Shown here: piece by piece, positions 8,669 to 17,722 of the stretch | Layout: the number at the start of each line of letters is the position of its first letter | How positions within the stretch are numbered: the stretch's first letter is position 1 | DNA from: Nitratireductor sp. | GTDB taxonomy: Bacteria > Pseudomonadota > Alphaproteobacteria > Rhizobiales > Rhizobiaceae | Reading direction: 5' to 3' | DNA: 64,000 nucleotides | Assembly: GCA_017854535.1 (NCBI GenBank) | Contig: JAFMHL010000022.1 | Span: 1 to 64,000 of the forward strand | The notes under the pieces: model-generated | Told to the model about the DNA's origin: nothing | What the model saw: the letters and a program-made list of their open reading frames with translations, nothing else | Databases searched by the model: none | Made by a program: the position numbers and the translations under genes

Positions 8669-9871
8669 TCAATAGACTTCGAATAGTCCTGCTGCGCCCA
8701 TTCCGCCACCAACGCACATGGTTACAACCACGTATTTCGCACCGCGTCTTTTACCTTCAATCAGCGCATGACCCGTCATACGAGCGCCTGACATTCCATA
8801 AGGATGGCCAACAGAAATGGCCCCACCGTTGACGTTATATTTCTCAGGATCGATGCCCAGTTTATCGCGGCAATATAGAGCCTGGACAGCGAAAGCTTCA
8901 TTGAGCTCCCAAAGGCCGATATCATCCACCTTCAAACCATTGGCTTTCAAAAGCTTTGGCACAGCGAATACGGGGCCAATGCCCATTTCATCTGGATCAC
9001 AGCCAGCTGCTGCCATACCAACATAACGGCCAAGCGGTTTTATACCGCGCTTTTCTGCTTCTTTTTCTTCCATTAAAACGGAAGCTGAAGCGCCATCAGA
9101 TAGTTGTGAAGCGTTACCAGCGGTGATGAATGCGCCTTCTTTGATTTGCTTGCCACCTTTGAAAACGGGCGAAAGGCTTTGCAGTCCTTCAAGTGTTGTG
9201 GAAGGGCGATTGCCTTCGTCTTTGTCCAAGGTAACTTCAACATCGGAGATTTCTTTTGTTTCTTTGTCCTGCACTTTCATGATGCTTTTCATCGGTACGA
9301 TTTCATCATCAAATTTTCCGGCAGCTTGAGCCGCCGCTGTGCGCATTTGTGACTGTAAACCATATTCGTCTTGAACATCTCTAGAAATGCCATATCGAGC
9401 AGATACAACTTCTGCCGTTTCAAGCATGCTCATATACAAAGCAGGCATATTTTCCATGAGCCACGGATCGACGCTGCGATACATATTCATTTTATCGTTT
9501 TGGGTAAGGGAAATTGATTCAAGTCCGCCGCCAACGGTTACGTTCATTCCATCGCCCGTAATCTGTTTGGCGGCAGTCGCTATTGCCATAAGCCCTGAGG
9601 CACATTGTCGGTCTAATGACATGCCAGCAACTGAAGTCGGCAATCCAGCTCGCATGGCGCATTGGCGAGCCATATTCATATGGGTAGAACCTTGTTGAAT
9701 GGCCGCTCCCATAACCACGTCGTCGATTTCGCCTTTGTCTATGCCGGCTCTTTCAACTGCATGGGCAATTGCATGGCCGCCTAAGGCTTGTGCTTGCGTG
9801 TCGTTGAAAGCACCGCGATAGGCTTTTCCAATCGGGGTTCTTGCTGTGGAAACGATAACTGCTGAACGCAT
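8669..9871 (-). CDS. Acetyl-CoA acetyltransferase / thiolase
   Basis: A 400-residue thiolase. Thiolysis of a 3-ketoacyl-CoA would end a beta-oxidation cycle. The nucleophile Cys90 sits in [13 protein letters not shown]. The second active-site elements are [16 protein letters not shown] (His) and the C-terminal [10 protein letters not shown] (Cys). The start at ATG 9871 ([20 protein letters not shown]) has AAGGAA about 8 bases upstream and is preferred to a frame opening 10 codons earlier. It is the last gene of a four-gene minus-strand operon with two SDR genes and a MaoC-type hydratase. Confidence 0.92.
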   Translation of the reverse strand: MRSAVIVSTARTPIGKAYRGAFNDTQAQALGGHAIAHAVERAGIDKGEIDDVVMGAAIQQGSTHMNMARQCAMRAGLPTSVAGMSLDRQCASGLMAIATAAKQITGDGMNVTVGGGLESISLTQNDKMNMYRSVDPWLMENMPALYMSMLETAEVVSARYGISRDVQDEYGLQSQMRTAAAQAAGKFDDEIVPMKSIMKVQDKETKEISDVEVTLDKDEGNRPSTTLEGLQSLSPVFKGGKQIKEGAFITAGNASQLSDGASASVLMEEKEAEKRGIKPLGRYVGMAAAGCDPDEMGIGPVFAVPKLLKANGLKVDDIGLWELNEAFAVQALYCRDKLGIDPEKYNVNGGAISVGHPYGMSGARMTGHALIEGKRRGAKYVVVTMCVGGGMGAAGLFEVY

Positions 9872-9925
9872 GGGTTTTTCCTTATGGTTTTGTAAGTTCA
9901 ATCAATATTGAATGATGTTTTGATC

Positions 9926-10828
9926 TTAAGCTTTTTGTGCATTGGTGAGGATTTTGGAAACATGCTCTGTACCTGACAGATAGACACTTGGGTCTGACAT
10001 ATCAGCGATTTTGTCGAACTCTGCAGCGATCGTATCCGCATTGCGATCTTCTTCAGGAATATAAAGGCCTTTGCTCTCGCGCACTTCCATCTTTGAATAG
10101 GTTCCAGCGCCAGCAAACATAACGGTTCTGTTTGGCGCGTCCTTACTCACCAGATAAACGGCAGCAGGTGTTACAAATTTTGGATCGAGCGCAACCAACA
10201 TTTCCTCTGTCATGATGTCTTCGGTCATGCGGGTGGCTGCAGTTGGAGAAACGCAATTGATACGTATGTCGTTTTTTGCGCCTTCGATGCATAGTGTGTT
10301 CATAAGACCTACAACGCCCATTTTTGCAGCGCCATAATTTGCCTGGCCGAAATTGCCGTAAACACCAGAGGTCGATGTAGTCATCAAAATGCGGCCATAG
10401 CCTTGCTCTTTCATTTGGTTCCAAACGGCGAGGGAGCAATTGGCAGAACCGCCTAGATGAACGGCAACAACAGAGTTCCAATCGCTGATTTCCATCTTAC
10501 CGAAGCTCTTGTCGCGCAAAATACCTGCATTGTTGATGAGAATGTCAACACGGCCCCATTTGGCGACAGCATCAGCGATCATCTTTTGGCAGTCTTCATA
10601 GCTCGCAACATTGGCACCGTTGGCCATTGCTTCGCCACCAGCAGCTTCAATTTCTTTCACCACTTCTTCTGCCGGGGATAAAGATCCGCCTGTGCCATCA
10701 CGCGCGCCGCCAAAGTCGTTGACGACGACCTTTGCGCCGCGTTTAGCCAGTTCCATTGCATGGCTTTTGCCAAGGCCGTTTCCTGCGCCTGTTACAATCG
10801 CCACTTGTCCATCAAATCGAATTGTCAT
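9926..10828 (-). CDS. SDR dehydrogenase, multifunctional-enzyme type-2-like (3-hydroxyacyl-CoA dehydrogenase)
   Basis: A 300-residue short-chain dehydrogenase of the kind found as the N-terminal domain of peroxisomal multifunctional enzyme type 2 (HSD17B4). It has the NAD site VTGAGNGLGKSHA, VVNDFGGARDG, the NNAG motif, and the catalytic Ser and YGAAK in STSGVYGNFGQANYGAAK. It probably oxidises 3-hydroxyacyl-CoA to 3-ketoacyl-CoA for the adjacent thiolase. In eukaryotic MFE-2 this domain is fused to a MaoC-type hydratase. Here the hydratase is the next gene upstream in the same operon, which supports the assignment. Confidence 0.85.
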   Translation of the reverse strand: MTIRFDGQVAIVTGAGNGLGKSHAMELAKRGAKVVVNDFGGARDGTGGSLSPAEEVVKEIEAAGGEAMANGANVASYEDCQKMIADAVAKWGRVDILINNAGILRDKSFGKMEISDWNSVVAVHLGGSANCSLAVWNQMKEQGYGRILMTTSTSGVYGNFGQANYGAAKMGVVGLMNTLCIEGAKNDIRINCVSPTAATRMTEDIMTEEMLVALDPKFVTPAAVYLVSKDAPNRTVMFAGAGTYSKMEVRESKGLYIPEEDRNADTIAAEFDKIADMSDPSVYLSGTEHVSKILTNAQKA

Positions 10829-10846
10829 TGGATTTCCTGTTTTGTC

Positions 10847-11311
10847 TTACGAGTTCAAGAGAGTTAGGCCTAACCATTCAGCGATCAAAGCCGGTTTGTC
10901 CGATCCTTCAATCTCGACGCTGACTTCATATTTGGAGAGTATTTCGCCTGGCTTGCGCTCATTACACTCCATTAATTTGAAGTGACCGCGAACGCGTTTT
11001 CCTGAGTTTACGGGCATCAGAAAGCGGATTTTTTCAAAACCATAATTGATCCCCATGCGGGCTTCGCTAACCCGGGGAAGGGCCTCAACTACAAAACCTG
11101 AAAGGAGTGATAGGGTCAAAAAGCCATGGGCAATGGTCCCACCAAAAGGCGTTTCAGCTTTTGCTCTTTCTTCATCCACATGAATGAACTGATGGTCATG
11201 GGTGGCGTCGGCAAATGTATTGATCATTTCCTGGGACACCAAGACCCATTCGGAGGTTCCGGTAGGTTTAACTTTGCCTGAGATTAGATCGGCTGCGCTT
11301 ACAGTTTTCAT
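10847..11311 (-). CDS. MaoC-family enoyl-CoA hydratase
   Basis: A 154-residue hot-dog fold protein of the MaoC/(R)-specific enoyl-CoA hydratase family. It shows the hydratase motif around ADATHDHQFIHVDEERA (Asp and His) and the following PFGGTIAHGFLTLSLLS. It would hydrate a 2-enoyl-CoA to a 3-hydroxyacyl-CoA. It lies 18 bp before the MFE-2-like dehydrogenase and 3 bp after the upstream SDR gene, consistent with one transcript. The stereochemistry and chain length it accepts cannot be read from the sequence. Confidence 0.88.
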   Translation of the reverse strand: MKTVSAADLISGKVKPTGTSEWVLVSQEMINTFADATHDHQFIHVDEERAKAETPFGGTIAHGFLTLSLLSGFVVEALPRVSEARMGINYGFEKIRFLMPVNSGKRVRGHFKLMECNERKPGEILSKYEVSVEIEGSDKPALIAEWLGLTLLNS

Positions 11312-11314
11312 GGT

Positions 11315-12154
11315 TTATACCTTTGATGCTTCATCAAACAGATTTGGACCAGACATAACATGGATGCCGCCATCAAGTGGCAAGATGCACCCAGTTACGT
11401 AAGAGCCACCGTGGCTGCAAAGATAGATTGCAGCCGCAGCAATGTCATCAGGCGTGCCAACGCGCCCAAGTGGAACTGATTTTGCAACGACTTCTCGCTG
11501 ATCAGCCGTGGCTGTCGCATGGGCTGTCATTTTTGATGGAAACGGCCCAGGTGCAAATGCATTAAAGGTGATATGGCGGTGCGCCAGTTCTTTGCCAAGA
11601 ATACGGGTGAGGTGGTGCACGGCCGCTTTGGAAGCCGAATATGAATATGCGCCATCGCCAAGCGCTGCTGTTCCCATGACCGAACCAAGATTGACGACAC
11701 GGGCAGGGCTATCTGGTGAAGCAGCTTTATCCAGCAAGGGAAGCAAGAGTTTTGTTAGGTTGAATAGCCCGGTGACATTAAGATCAAGCACCCGGCTCCA
11801 AGCTGCATAAGGGAAGTCTTCAATTGGCGCGCCCCACGATGTGCCAGCATTATTAAACAAGATATCAAGTTTATCAGTGCGGTCTGAGACTTCTTTTGCC
11901 AGGGCGTTGACACCTTCTTCATTGGCCACATTGCCACCAAATCCGGTTGCTTGTCCTTTTGCGCCAGAAGCTTTGGCTTCTGCATTGATCTCTTCTGCTA
12001 CTTTGACGCAATCTTCCGCCTTGCGAGATGCGATCATCACATTTGCGCCAGCCATAACCAGGCCTGTGGCGATCATTCGGCCAATGCCCGTTGCTCCGCC
12101 CGTTACCAGAGCGGTCTTTCCCTCAAGTGAAAACAGTCTTTCAAAAATTGACAC
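11315..12154 (-). CDS. SDR-family oxidoreductase
   Basis: A 279-residue classical short-chain dehydrogenase and the first gene of the minus-strand operon. Motifs are VTGGATGIGR (cofactor), NNAGTSWGAPIEDF, and the catalytic YSASK with the Ser upstream. The start is GTG at 12154 behind a near-perfect AGGAGG. In a pathway for oxo or hydroxy acids it could act as a ketone reductase (the role of LvaD in levulinate catabolism) or as a hydroxyacyl dehydrogenase. The sequence alone does not decide. Confidence 0.85.
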   Translation of the reverse strand: MSIFERLFSLEGKTALVTGGATGIGRMIATGLVMAGANVMIASRKAEDCVKVAEEINAEAKASGAKGQATGFGGNVANEEGVNALAKEVSDRTDKLDILFNNAGTSWGAPIEDFPYAAWSRVLDLNVTGLFNLTKLLLPLLDKAASPDSPARVVNLGSVMGTAALGDGAYSYSASKAAVHHLTRILGKELAHRHITFNAFAPGPFPSKMTAHATATADQREVVAKSVPLGRVGTPDDIAAAAIYLCSHGGSYVTGCILPLDGGIHVMSGPNLFDEASKV

Positions 12155-12219
12155 GATATCCTCCTAGATGAATGCGCTTGCGAGTTAGGGTCTCTATAAC
12201 CGTTAAATCTAAACGTCGA

Positions 12220-12248
12220 TTGACAACATACCGAGTAGTATGTACCTA
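12220..12248. promoter_or_regulatory. Candidate TetR operator overlapping a promoter
   Basis: An inverted repeat ACATAC (12226-12231) and GTATGT (12238-12243) with a 6-base centre spans 18 bp, a size typical of TetR-family operators. It follows directly on a consensus -35 TTGACA (12220-12225) pointing to the TetR gene and sits between the two divergent operons. Binding here could repress both directions. Confidence 0.55.
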
Positions 12249-12335
12249 TTTTATGTCAGTCGTAAAGCCACTTTCGGTAAGATTTTTCAAAGTGTGGATG
12301 CTTGCGTCTATAATGTCTAGAGGCTGTTTGGAGGA

Positions 12336-13085
12336 ATGGATTTGGGTCAGTCGTTAAAATCAGTGCCTGTAGATCAGAGCTATGATCTGCACACAGATGA
12401 TAAGGCCGACATCCTCGCGAATTCTGCGATGGTTCAACTGGCAGATATTGATCCGGGAAAAGCGTTGATTTTGCAGGCGGCAGCGGACTGTTTCAAGGAA
12501 GCAGGTTTCAATGCCACCAGCATTGATGACGTCGCAGCCCGATTGTCATCTACCAAAGGCCGGATTTATCATCATTACCGCTCGAAAGCTGATTTGTTCT
12601 TTGATGTTCATCGTACAGGTATGAAAATCAATCTGGGCACGCTTGAGCCGGTTGCCAAAGGCAATGCAGCTCCAAAAGACAAGTTTATTCGAATGTGCGA
12701 AGTCCATGTTTATAACATGCTTCATTCAATCAATTTTCAGCGCGTTGTTATGCAGGGCGTGGAAATGCATTTGGCGGGGCGCACAACCCAGCAAGAGCGC
12801 GATAAGTTGGCTTTGTTGATGGAAGAACGAGAAAAATACGAGATGTTCTTTCAGGACGTATTGCTAGAAGGTCGCCGGCAGGGCGTTTTTTCCTTCGACA
12901 ATCCATCCTTTGCCTCAAAGGCTGTTTTGGCGATTTTGAATAATCCGGTTATCTGGTATCAAAAACGCGATGATGAAAACGAGACCAGCCGAAAAACTAT
13001 CATTGACCAGTTCGCACGATTTGCACTCAAATGTGTCTCTGGCAATTCCGTTAAACCTACCTCTTCAGGAGTAAAAGATGTCTGA
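12336..13085 (+). CDS. TetR-family transcriptional regulator
   Basis: A 249-residue regulator. The helix-turn-helix lies near residues 45-92: ILQAAADCFKEAGFNATSID, then DVAARLSSTKGRIYHHYRSK, a textbook TetR domain. The C-terminal ligand domain is longer than average and has no recognised signature. It stands between and probably controls two divergent acyl-CoA operons, so the ligand is likely an acyl-CoA or related metabolite (inference). Its end overlaps the ACAD start by 8 bp. The ATG at 12336 has GGAGG unusually close, so a start slightly downstream is possible. Confidence 0.9.
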   Translation: MDLGQSLKSVPVDQSYDLHTDDKADILANSAMVQLADIDPGKALILQAAADCFKEAGFNATSIDDVAARLSSTKGRIYHHYRSKADLFFDVHRTGMKINLGTLEPVAKGNAAPKDKFIRMCEVHVYNMLHSINFQRVVMQGVEMHLAGRTTQQERDKLALLMEEREKYEMFFQDVLLEGRRQGVFSFDNPSFASKAVLAILNNPVIWYQKRDDENETSRKTIIDQFARFALKCVSGNSVKPTSSGVKDV

Positions 13086-14331
13086 TTCAATCAATTCTAA
13101 CATGGCCCTTGGGATGAGTGATCGGGTGAAGCCGATCCATGAAAAAGTAAAAGCCATGGTTCAAGACGAAATTATCCCTTTGGATGACGAATATCTTGAA
13201 GAGGTGAACAAAGGCAGCCGCTGGGAATATACAGCGCGCCAGACAGAAATTTTGGAAGGTTTGAAAGACAATGCCAAAGAGCGCGGATTATGGAATTTCT
13301 GGTTGACAGATTCTGAGCGTGGCTATGGCTTGTCGACGGTTGAATATGCCTATCTTGCTGAAGAAATGGGTAAATCACATTTGGCGGCTGAAGTTTTCAA
13401 CTGCGCGGCGCCAGACACCGGCAATATGGAAGTTCTGGAACGATACGGCAATGATGATCATAAGAAGCGTTGGTTGGAGCCACTACTAGAAGGCAAAATT
13501 CGTTCGGCCTATCTGATGACAGAACCTGATGTTGCTTCTTCCGATGCGACCAATATTGAAATGTCTTGTGTTCGTGATGGTGACTCCTATGTTTTGAATG
13601 GTGAGAAATGGTGGTCATCAGGGGCAGGTGACCCACGCTGTGCCGTTTACATCGTTATGGTTGCGTCACCTGATGAAGAACGTAAGAAACACCAGCAACA
13701 TTCGATGATACTTGTGGATGCCAAATCTGCAGGCGTTGAAGTGCTTCGTGCCATGGAAGTGTATGGTATGGATGATGCGCCTCATGGCCATATGCATATC
13801 CGATTTACAAATGTGCGCGTCCCCGCCGAAAACCTTTTGCTTGGTGAAGGACGCGGATTTGAAATATCCCAAGGCCGCCTTGGACCTGGTCGTATTCACC
13901 ATTGCATGCGTGCGATTGGACAGGCGGAAAAAGCGTTGGAGCAAATGTGTACACGCTCATTGCGCCGTGAAGCATTTGGCAAACCGATTGCCCATCTAGG
14001 TGCCAATTATGACATCATCGCCAATTGCCGGATGGAAATTGAGCAATCACGTCTGCTGTGCTTGAAAGCTGCCTGGATGATGGATCAGGGTGATCCGCGT
14101 GCTGCCGCGCCGTGGATTTCGCAGATTAAGGTAGTTGCCCCGCTGATGGCGCTGAAAGTGATAGATGAAGCTGTCCAGATGTTTGGCGCACAAGGTGTCT
14201 CACAAGATACGTCTCTGTCCAATGCTTGGAAGCATGTTCGCACACTGCGTCTTGCGGATGGACCTGATGCGGTTCATCGCCGTCAAGTGGCACGTGAAGA
14301 ATTGCGTAAATATACCCAGCAGAAAATTTGA
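13078..14331 (+). CDS. ACAD10/11-like acyl-CoA dehydrogenase
   Basis: A 417-residue flavoprotein of the acyl-CoA dehydrogenase superfamily. Segments such as EVFNCAAPDTGNMEVLERYG, MTEPDVASSDATNIE, GEKWWSSGAGDPRC and GRGFEISQGRLGPGRIHHCM match the ACAD10/ACAD11 and LvaC branch more than classical fatty-acyl dehydrogenases. At the position of the usual catalytic Glu (in YEGT-type motifs) this protein reads LADGPD, so the residue appears to be Asp. Members of this branch eliminate phosphate from 4-phosphoacyl-CoA after a kinase step (recalled). A matching kinase lies at 6192-7247. CAGGAG precedes the ATG, inside the end of the TetR gene. Confidence 0.88.
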   Translation: MSDSINSNMALGMSDRVKPIHEKVKAMVQDEIIPLDDEYLEEVNKGSRWEYTARQTEILEGLKDNAKERGLWNFWLTDSERGYGLSTVEYAYLAEEMGKSHLAAEVFNCAAPDTGNMEVLERYGNDDHKKRWLEPLLEGKIRSAYLMTEPDVASSDATNIEMSCVRDGDSYVLNGEKWWSSGAGDPRCAVYIVMVASPDEERKKHQQHSMILVDAKSAGVEVLRAMEVYGMDDAPHGHMHIRFTNVRVPAENLLLGEGRGFEISQGRLGPGRIHHCMRAIGQAEKALEQMCTRSLRREAFGKPIAHLGANYDIIANCRMEIEQSRLLCLKAAWMMDQGDPRAAAPWISQIKVVAPLMALKVIDEAVQMFGAQGVSQDTSLSNAWKHVRTLRLADGPDAVHRRQVAREELRKYTQQKI

Positions 14332-14343
14332 GGCGTTGAGCTT

Positions 14344-15312
14344 ATGAAGGCGATAATTTGTAACGAATACGGACCAATCAACGGGTTGGTTTATGGCGAT
14401 ATGGAAGAGCCAAAATGCGGACCGAATGAAGTTATTCTTGATGCGGAAGCTATTGGTGTAAATTTTCCAGACGGGCTTTTGGTGCAAGGCTTGTATCAGG
14501 CAAAACCGCCAACGCCCTTTGTTCCAGGTATGGAACTGGTCGGCACGATAAGCGCCATGGGAGAAAAGGTTGAGGGCTTCAAAATTGGTGATCGCGTTGC
14601 AGCGCTTGCCTTGATGGGAGCGTTTGCTGAAAAAGTAAAAGTCCCCGCATCCAATTTGATGCTAGTTCCTCCCAATGCCGATGGCGGCGAAGTAACAGCG
14701 CTTTTGTGCGGGTATGGAACTTCACACCATGGGCTTAAACAGCGCGGACAGTTGAAAGCCGGCGAAACGCTGGTCGTGACTGGCGCTGCGGGATTAACAG
14801 GCCTTGCAGCGGTTCAAATTGGCAAGGCCATGGGCGCGAAAGTTATTGCGGTTGCATCAACACCGGAAAAGCAAAAAGTGTGCTTGGACAACGGCGCGGA
14901 CATTGCGCTGGGTTATGACAATTTGAAAGATGAGTTGAAAAAAGCCACGGACGGCAATGGCGCCGATGTTGTCTTTGACGTTGTTGGCGGCGAAGCATTT
15001 GATGCTTGTTCCCGCGCTATGGCTTGGGGCGGGCGTTTGTTGGTTGTTGGTTTTGCCTCTGGAACCATTCCTCAGTTTGCAGTTAATCTAGCCCTTGTCA
15101 AAGGCTATGCAGTGGCTGGCGTTTTCTGGGGTAGTTTCACTGCCCGTGAACCAAAAGTATTTGCATCCAATATGCAGGAGCTGATGGGTTGGTATGTTAG
15201 CGGTAAAATAAAGCCAGTGGTTGAGGCGGTTTATCCATTGGAAAAAGCTGCTGAGGCTCTCAATTTTATTCATGACCGTAAAGCGGTTGGCAAAGTAATT
15301 CTAAAGCCGTAA
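14344..15312 (+). CDS. Zinc-free MDR NADPH:quinone oxidoreductase-like protein
   Basis: A 322-residue medium-chain dehydrogenase/reductase of the quinone oxidoreductase type. An N-terminal GroES-like domain (VPGMELVGTISAMG) precedes a Rossmann domain with GAAGLTGLAAVQIG. The Cys/His zinc ligands of alcohol dehydrogenases are absent, as expected for this branch. It starts 12 bp after the ACAD gene in the same operon. It may reduce an enoyl or quinone-like intermediate; the real substrate is unknown. Confidence 0.85.
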   Translation: MKAIICNEYGPINGLVYGDMEEPKCGPNEVILDAEAIGVNFPDGLLVQGLYQAKPPTPFVPGMELVGTISAMGEKVEGFKIGDRVAALALMGAFAEKVKVPASNLMLVPPNADGGEVTALLCGYGTSHHGLKQRGQLKAGETLVVTGAAGLTGLAAVQIGKAMGAKVIAVASTPEKQKVCLDNGADIALGYDNLKDELKKATDGNGADVVFDVVGGEAFDACSRAMAWGGRLLVVGFASGTIPQFAVNLALVKGYAVAGVFWGSFTAREPKVFASNMQELMGWYVSGKIKPVVEAVYPLEKAAEALNFIHDRKAVGKVILKP

Positions 15313-15338
15313 TCGGCAAAATTTATCAGGAGATGCGC

Positions 15339-16373
15339 GTGACCATTCCATCAACAATGAAGGCTCTTATTCTCAAAGGCCATGGCTATTCAGGAACTGC
15401 GGAAGGTCCGGCTATTCCATCACTTGAGCCGTGGCTGGATTTTACAACTGTAGACGTCCCTGAGCCTGATGTCGGGCAAGTGTTGATCAAGGTCATTCAA
15501 TCAGGCGTCAATCCGTCTGATCTGCATTTCATCAAAGGCGAATATGGCATTCCACGCTTCAAAGGCACTCCTGCGGGCTTTGAGGGCTGTGGAACAGTTG
15601 TTGCAGCCGGTGAAGGCGCCGAAGGGCTCGTTGGGCAACGTGTAGGTTTTATCGCGACTGGTTCAGGCGCTTGGGCAGAATATGCTCTGTCGGATTTAAA
15701 GAGCTGTTTTCCAGTTCATCCATCTGTTTCAGATGATGATGCCGCTGCGCTTTATGTGAATCCACTAACAGCTATTGCAATGGTTGAGGAAGTAAAAGCA
15801 ACGGGAGCGAAGTGCTTTATTCTTTCTGCCGCAGCCAGCCAATTGTGTAAACTGATGATTGGCCTAGCCAAGCAGGATGGATTGAAAGTGATTGCGCTTG
15901 TTCGCCATGATGAACAGATGGCGCATCTGACCGATCTTGGTGCCACTCATGTTTTGAACAATACCAAAGAAGGTTTTATGGGCGAAATGCTCACCCTGAT
16001 GCAAAATGAGAAGCCAACTGTGTTTCTTGATGCTGTTGCCGATCAGACTTCATCGGATATTTTTGCTGCCATGCCAAACCATGCCGAATGGGTAATCTAT
16101 GGAAAGCTTTCGACTGAAATGCCTGCATTGACCCAACCCGGCCAATTTATTTTCATGTCTAAGAAAATCCGTGGTTTTTGGCTTACAAAATGGCTTCGCG
16201 AGCAGACTACAGAAAAGGCTATTGCCGCTGGCACAAAGGTTCAGCAATTATTTGGTTCAGGTGCTTGGAAAACTGAGGTGGCAGCCAAAGTTGCTCTTGT
16301 AGATGCCCATGAGCAATTGCCAAAACTAACGGCGAAGGCCAATAGCGGCAAGATCATGATCCTCGGAAGTTAG
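15339..16373 (+). CDS. MDR-family oxidoreductase (second copy)
   Basis: A 344-residue medium-chain reductase only distantly similar to its upstream neighbour. The N-terminal GroES-like domain has GVNPSDLHFIKGEYGIP and GTPAGFEGCGTVVAAGEGAE. The nucleotide-binding part is atypical (FILSAAASQLCKLMIGLAKQ), lacking the neat GxGxxG-like loop of the first copy. I prefer the GTG at 15339 because AGGAG lies 6 bases upstream; an ATG two codons earlier overlaps that Shine-Dalgarno. Substrate unknown. Confidence 0.8.
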   Translation: MTIPSTMKALILKGHGYSGTAEGPAIPSLEPWLDFTTVDVPEPDVGQVLIKVIQSGVNPSDLHFIKGEYGIPRFKGTPAGFEGCGTVVAAGEGAEGLVGQRVGFIATGSGAWAEYALSDLKSCFPVHPSVSDDDAAALYVNPLTAIAMVEEVKATGAKCFILSAAASQLCKLMIGLAKQDGLKVIALVRHDEQMAHLTDLGATHVLNNTKEGFMGEMLTLMQNEKPTVFLDAVADQTSSDIFAAMPNHAEWVIYGKLSTEMPALTQPGQFIFMSKKIRGFWLTKWLREQTTEKAIAAGTKVQQLFGSGAWKTEVAAKVALVDAHEQLPKLTAKANSGKIMILGS

Positions 16374-16383
16374 GAACATCACA

Positions 16384-17547
16384 ATGACCCCTGAACAACG
16401 CATCGAGCATTATCCTGCGATCGAGGATTTGCGGCAGATTGCCAAACGACGCATGCCGCATTTTGCCTGGGAATATCTTGATAGCGGGACAGGGCTTGAG
16501 AAAGCTGTTCAACGAAATCGTGATGCGCTTGATAAGGTGATGATCACACCGAAAGGGCTAAAAGGTTTTGACAAGATCAAACTGAATACAAGTTTGTTTG
16601 GTAACGAATATGATTTGCCTTTTGGTATTTCGCCAGTCGGCATGACAGGGTTAATGTGGCCAGGTGCTGAGTTGATGCTGGCAGAAACCGCGCGAAAAAA
16701 GAACATTCCTTATTGTCTAAGTACGGTTGGATGCGAAACGCCGGAAAGCGTTGGCAAGATTGCCCAGAAAAATGCATGGTTTCAGCTTTATACATTTGCC
16801 GATTGGAAGATCAACGAGGACCTTTTAAAGCGCGCAGCTGATTCAGGTTTCTCCACGTTGGTGATCACTGTAGATGTTCCAATTCCTAGTATGCGCGAAC
16901 GACAAAGACGGGCCGGGTTGCGAGTGCCGCCGAAGATCACGCCGCAGTTTCTAATGGAAGTTGCCAAACGTCCTGCTTGGGCGCTGGCAACGCTGAAACA
17001 TGGAAAACCTGCATTCCGTATGTTGCAAAAATATGCCAGCTCCGAAGATATGCGCGAACTGACCAAGTTTATTGCATCGCAAAGAATTGGCGGCGCCTAT
17101 ATGTGGAAAGATCTCATTCGTTTTCGTGAGATTTGGAAAGGTCCAATTGTGATCAAAGGCTTGCTGGATGTTGCTGATGCAAAGCAAGCCATTGAACATG
17201 GCATGGATGCCATAGTTGTTTCCAATCATGGCGGACGTCAGTTTGACGGTGCTCCTGCTTCTATATCCGTTTTGCCGGAGATAGCTGATGCGGTGAACGG
17301 CAAAGTGAAAATATTGTTTGATAGTGGTGTTCGCACTGGTCTGGATGTTCTGAGGGCGTTGGCGCTTGGGGCTGATTATGTTTTTGCCGGAAGACCGTTT
17401 TTATATGGTGCCGCTGCCATGGGGCAGGTGGGCGGTGATCATGTTGTTGATATTTTGAAAGCGGATCTTGAGAATAATATGATCCAGCTTGGCGTTAACG
17501 ATATCGCTGATTTAAGAAATTTGAAAATCCTCGACTTCGATCAATAG
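16384..17547 (+). CDS. FMN-dependent alpha-hydroxy acid oxidase/dehydrogenase
   Basis: A 387-residue protein of the L-lactate dehydrogenase (LldD)/glycolate oxidase family, which oxidises L-2-hydroxy acids to 2-oxo acids using FMN. The substrate and FMN motifs are visible: GISPVGMTGLMWPGAE, YCLSTVGCETPESV, VIKGLLDVADA and VVSNHGGRQFDGAPAS with the catalytic His and Arg, then DSGVRTGLDVLRALALGA. It is the last gene of the TetR-led operon. That suggests it handles a hydroxy acid made in the same pathway rather than lactate itself, though lactate remains possible. Confidence 0.88.
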   Translation: MTPEQRIEHYPAIEDLRQIAKRRMPHFAWEYLDSGTGLEKAVQRNRDALDKVMITPKGLKGFDKIKLNTSLFGNEYDLPFGISPVGMTGLMWPGAELMLAETARKKNIPYCLSTVGCETPESVGKIAQKNAWFQLYTFADWKINEDLLKRAADSGFSTLVITVDVPIPSMRERQRRAGLRVPPKITPQFLMEVAKRPAWALATLKHGKPAFRMLQKYASSEDMRELTKFIASQRIGGAYMWKDLIRFREIWKGPIVIKGLLDVADAKQAIEHGMDAIVVSNHGGRQFDGAPASISVLPEIADAVNGKVKILFDSGVRTGLDVLRALALGADYVFAGRPFLYGAAAMGQVGGDHVVDILKADLENNMIQLGVNDIADLRNLKILDFDQ

Positions 17548-17722
17548 ACAGCAACCATTTGTTAACTGTGTTTATTGCCTTCAATTTAACCCTAACAAAG
17601 TACTATTCTAAGATAAGCAGAAAAATCACTGTCCTATGAGGCTGGGATCATTTGTTTTTATTAGTTCCATACTTTTGCCGTAAAGCGCCTCTTTAAGGAG
17701 CAGGCTCAAGGAGTTAAATCGA
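17548..17722. other. Intergenic stretch after the hydroxyacid oxidase gene
   Basis: An AT-rich stretch with no recognisable gene. No strong terminator was found, only weak short inverted repeats (for example ACAG...CTGT near 17550). It should carry the promoter of the small ORF at 17723 if that is real. Confidence 0.3.
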
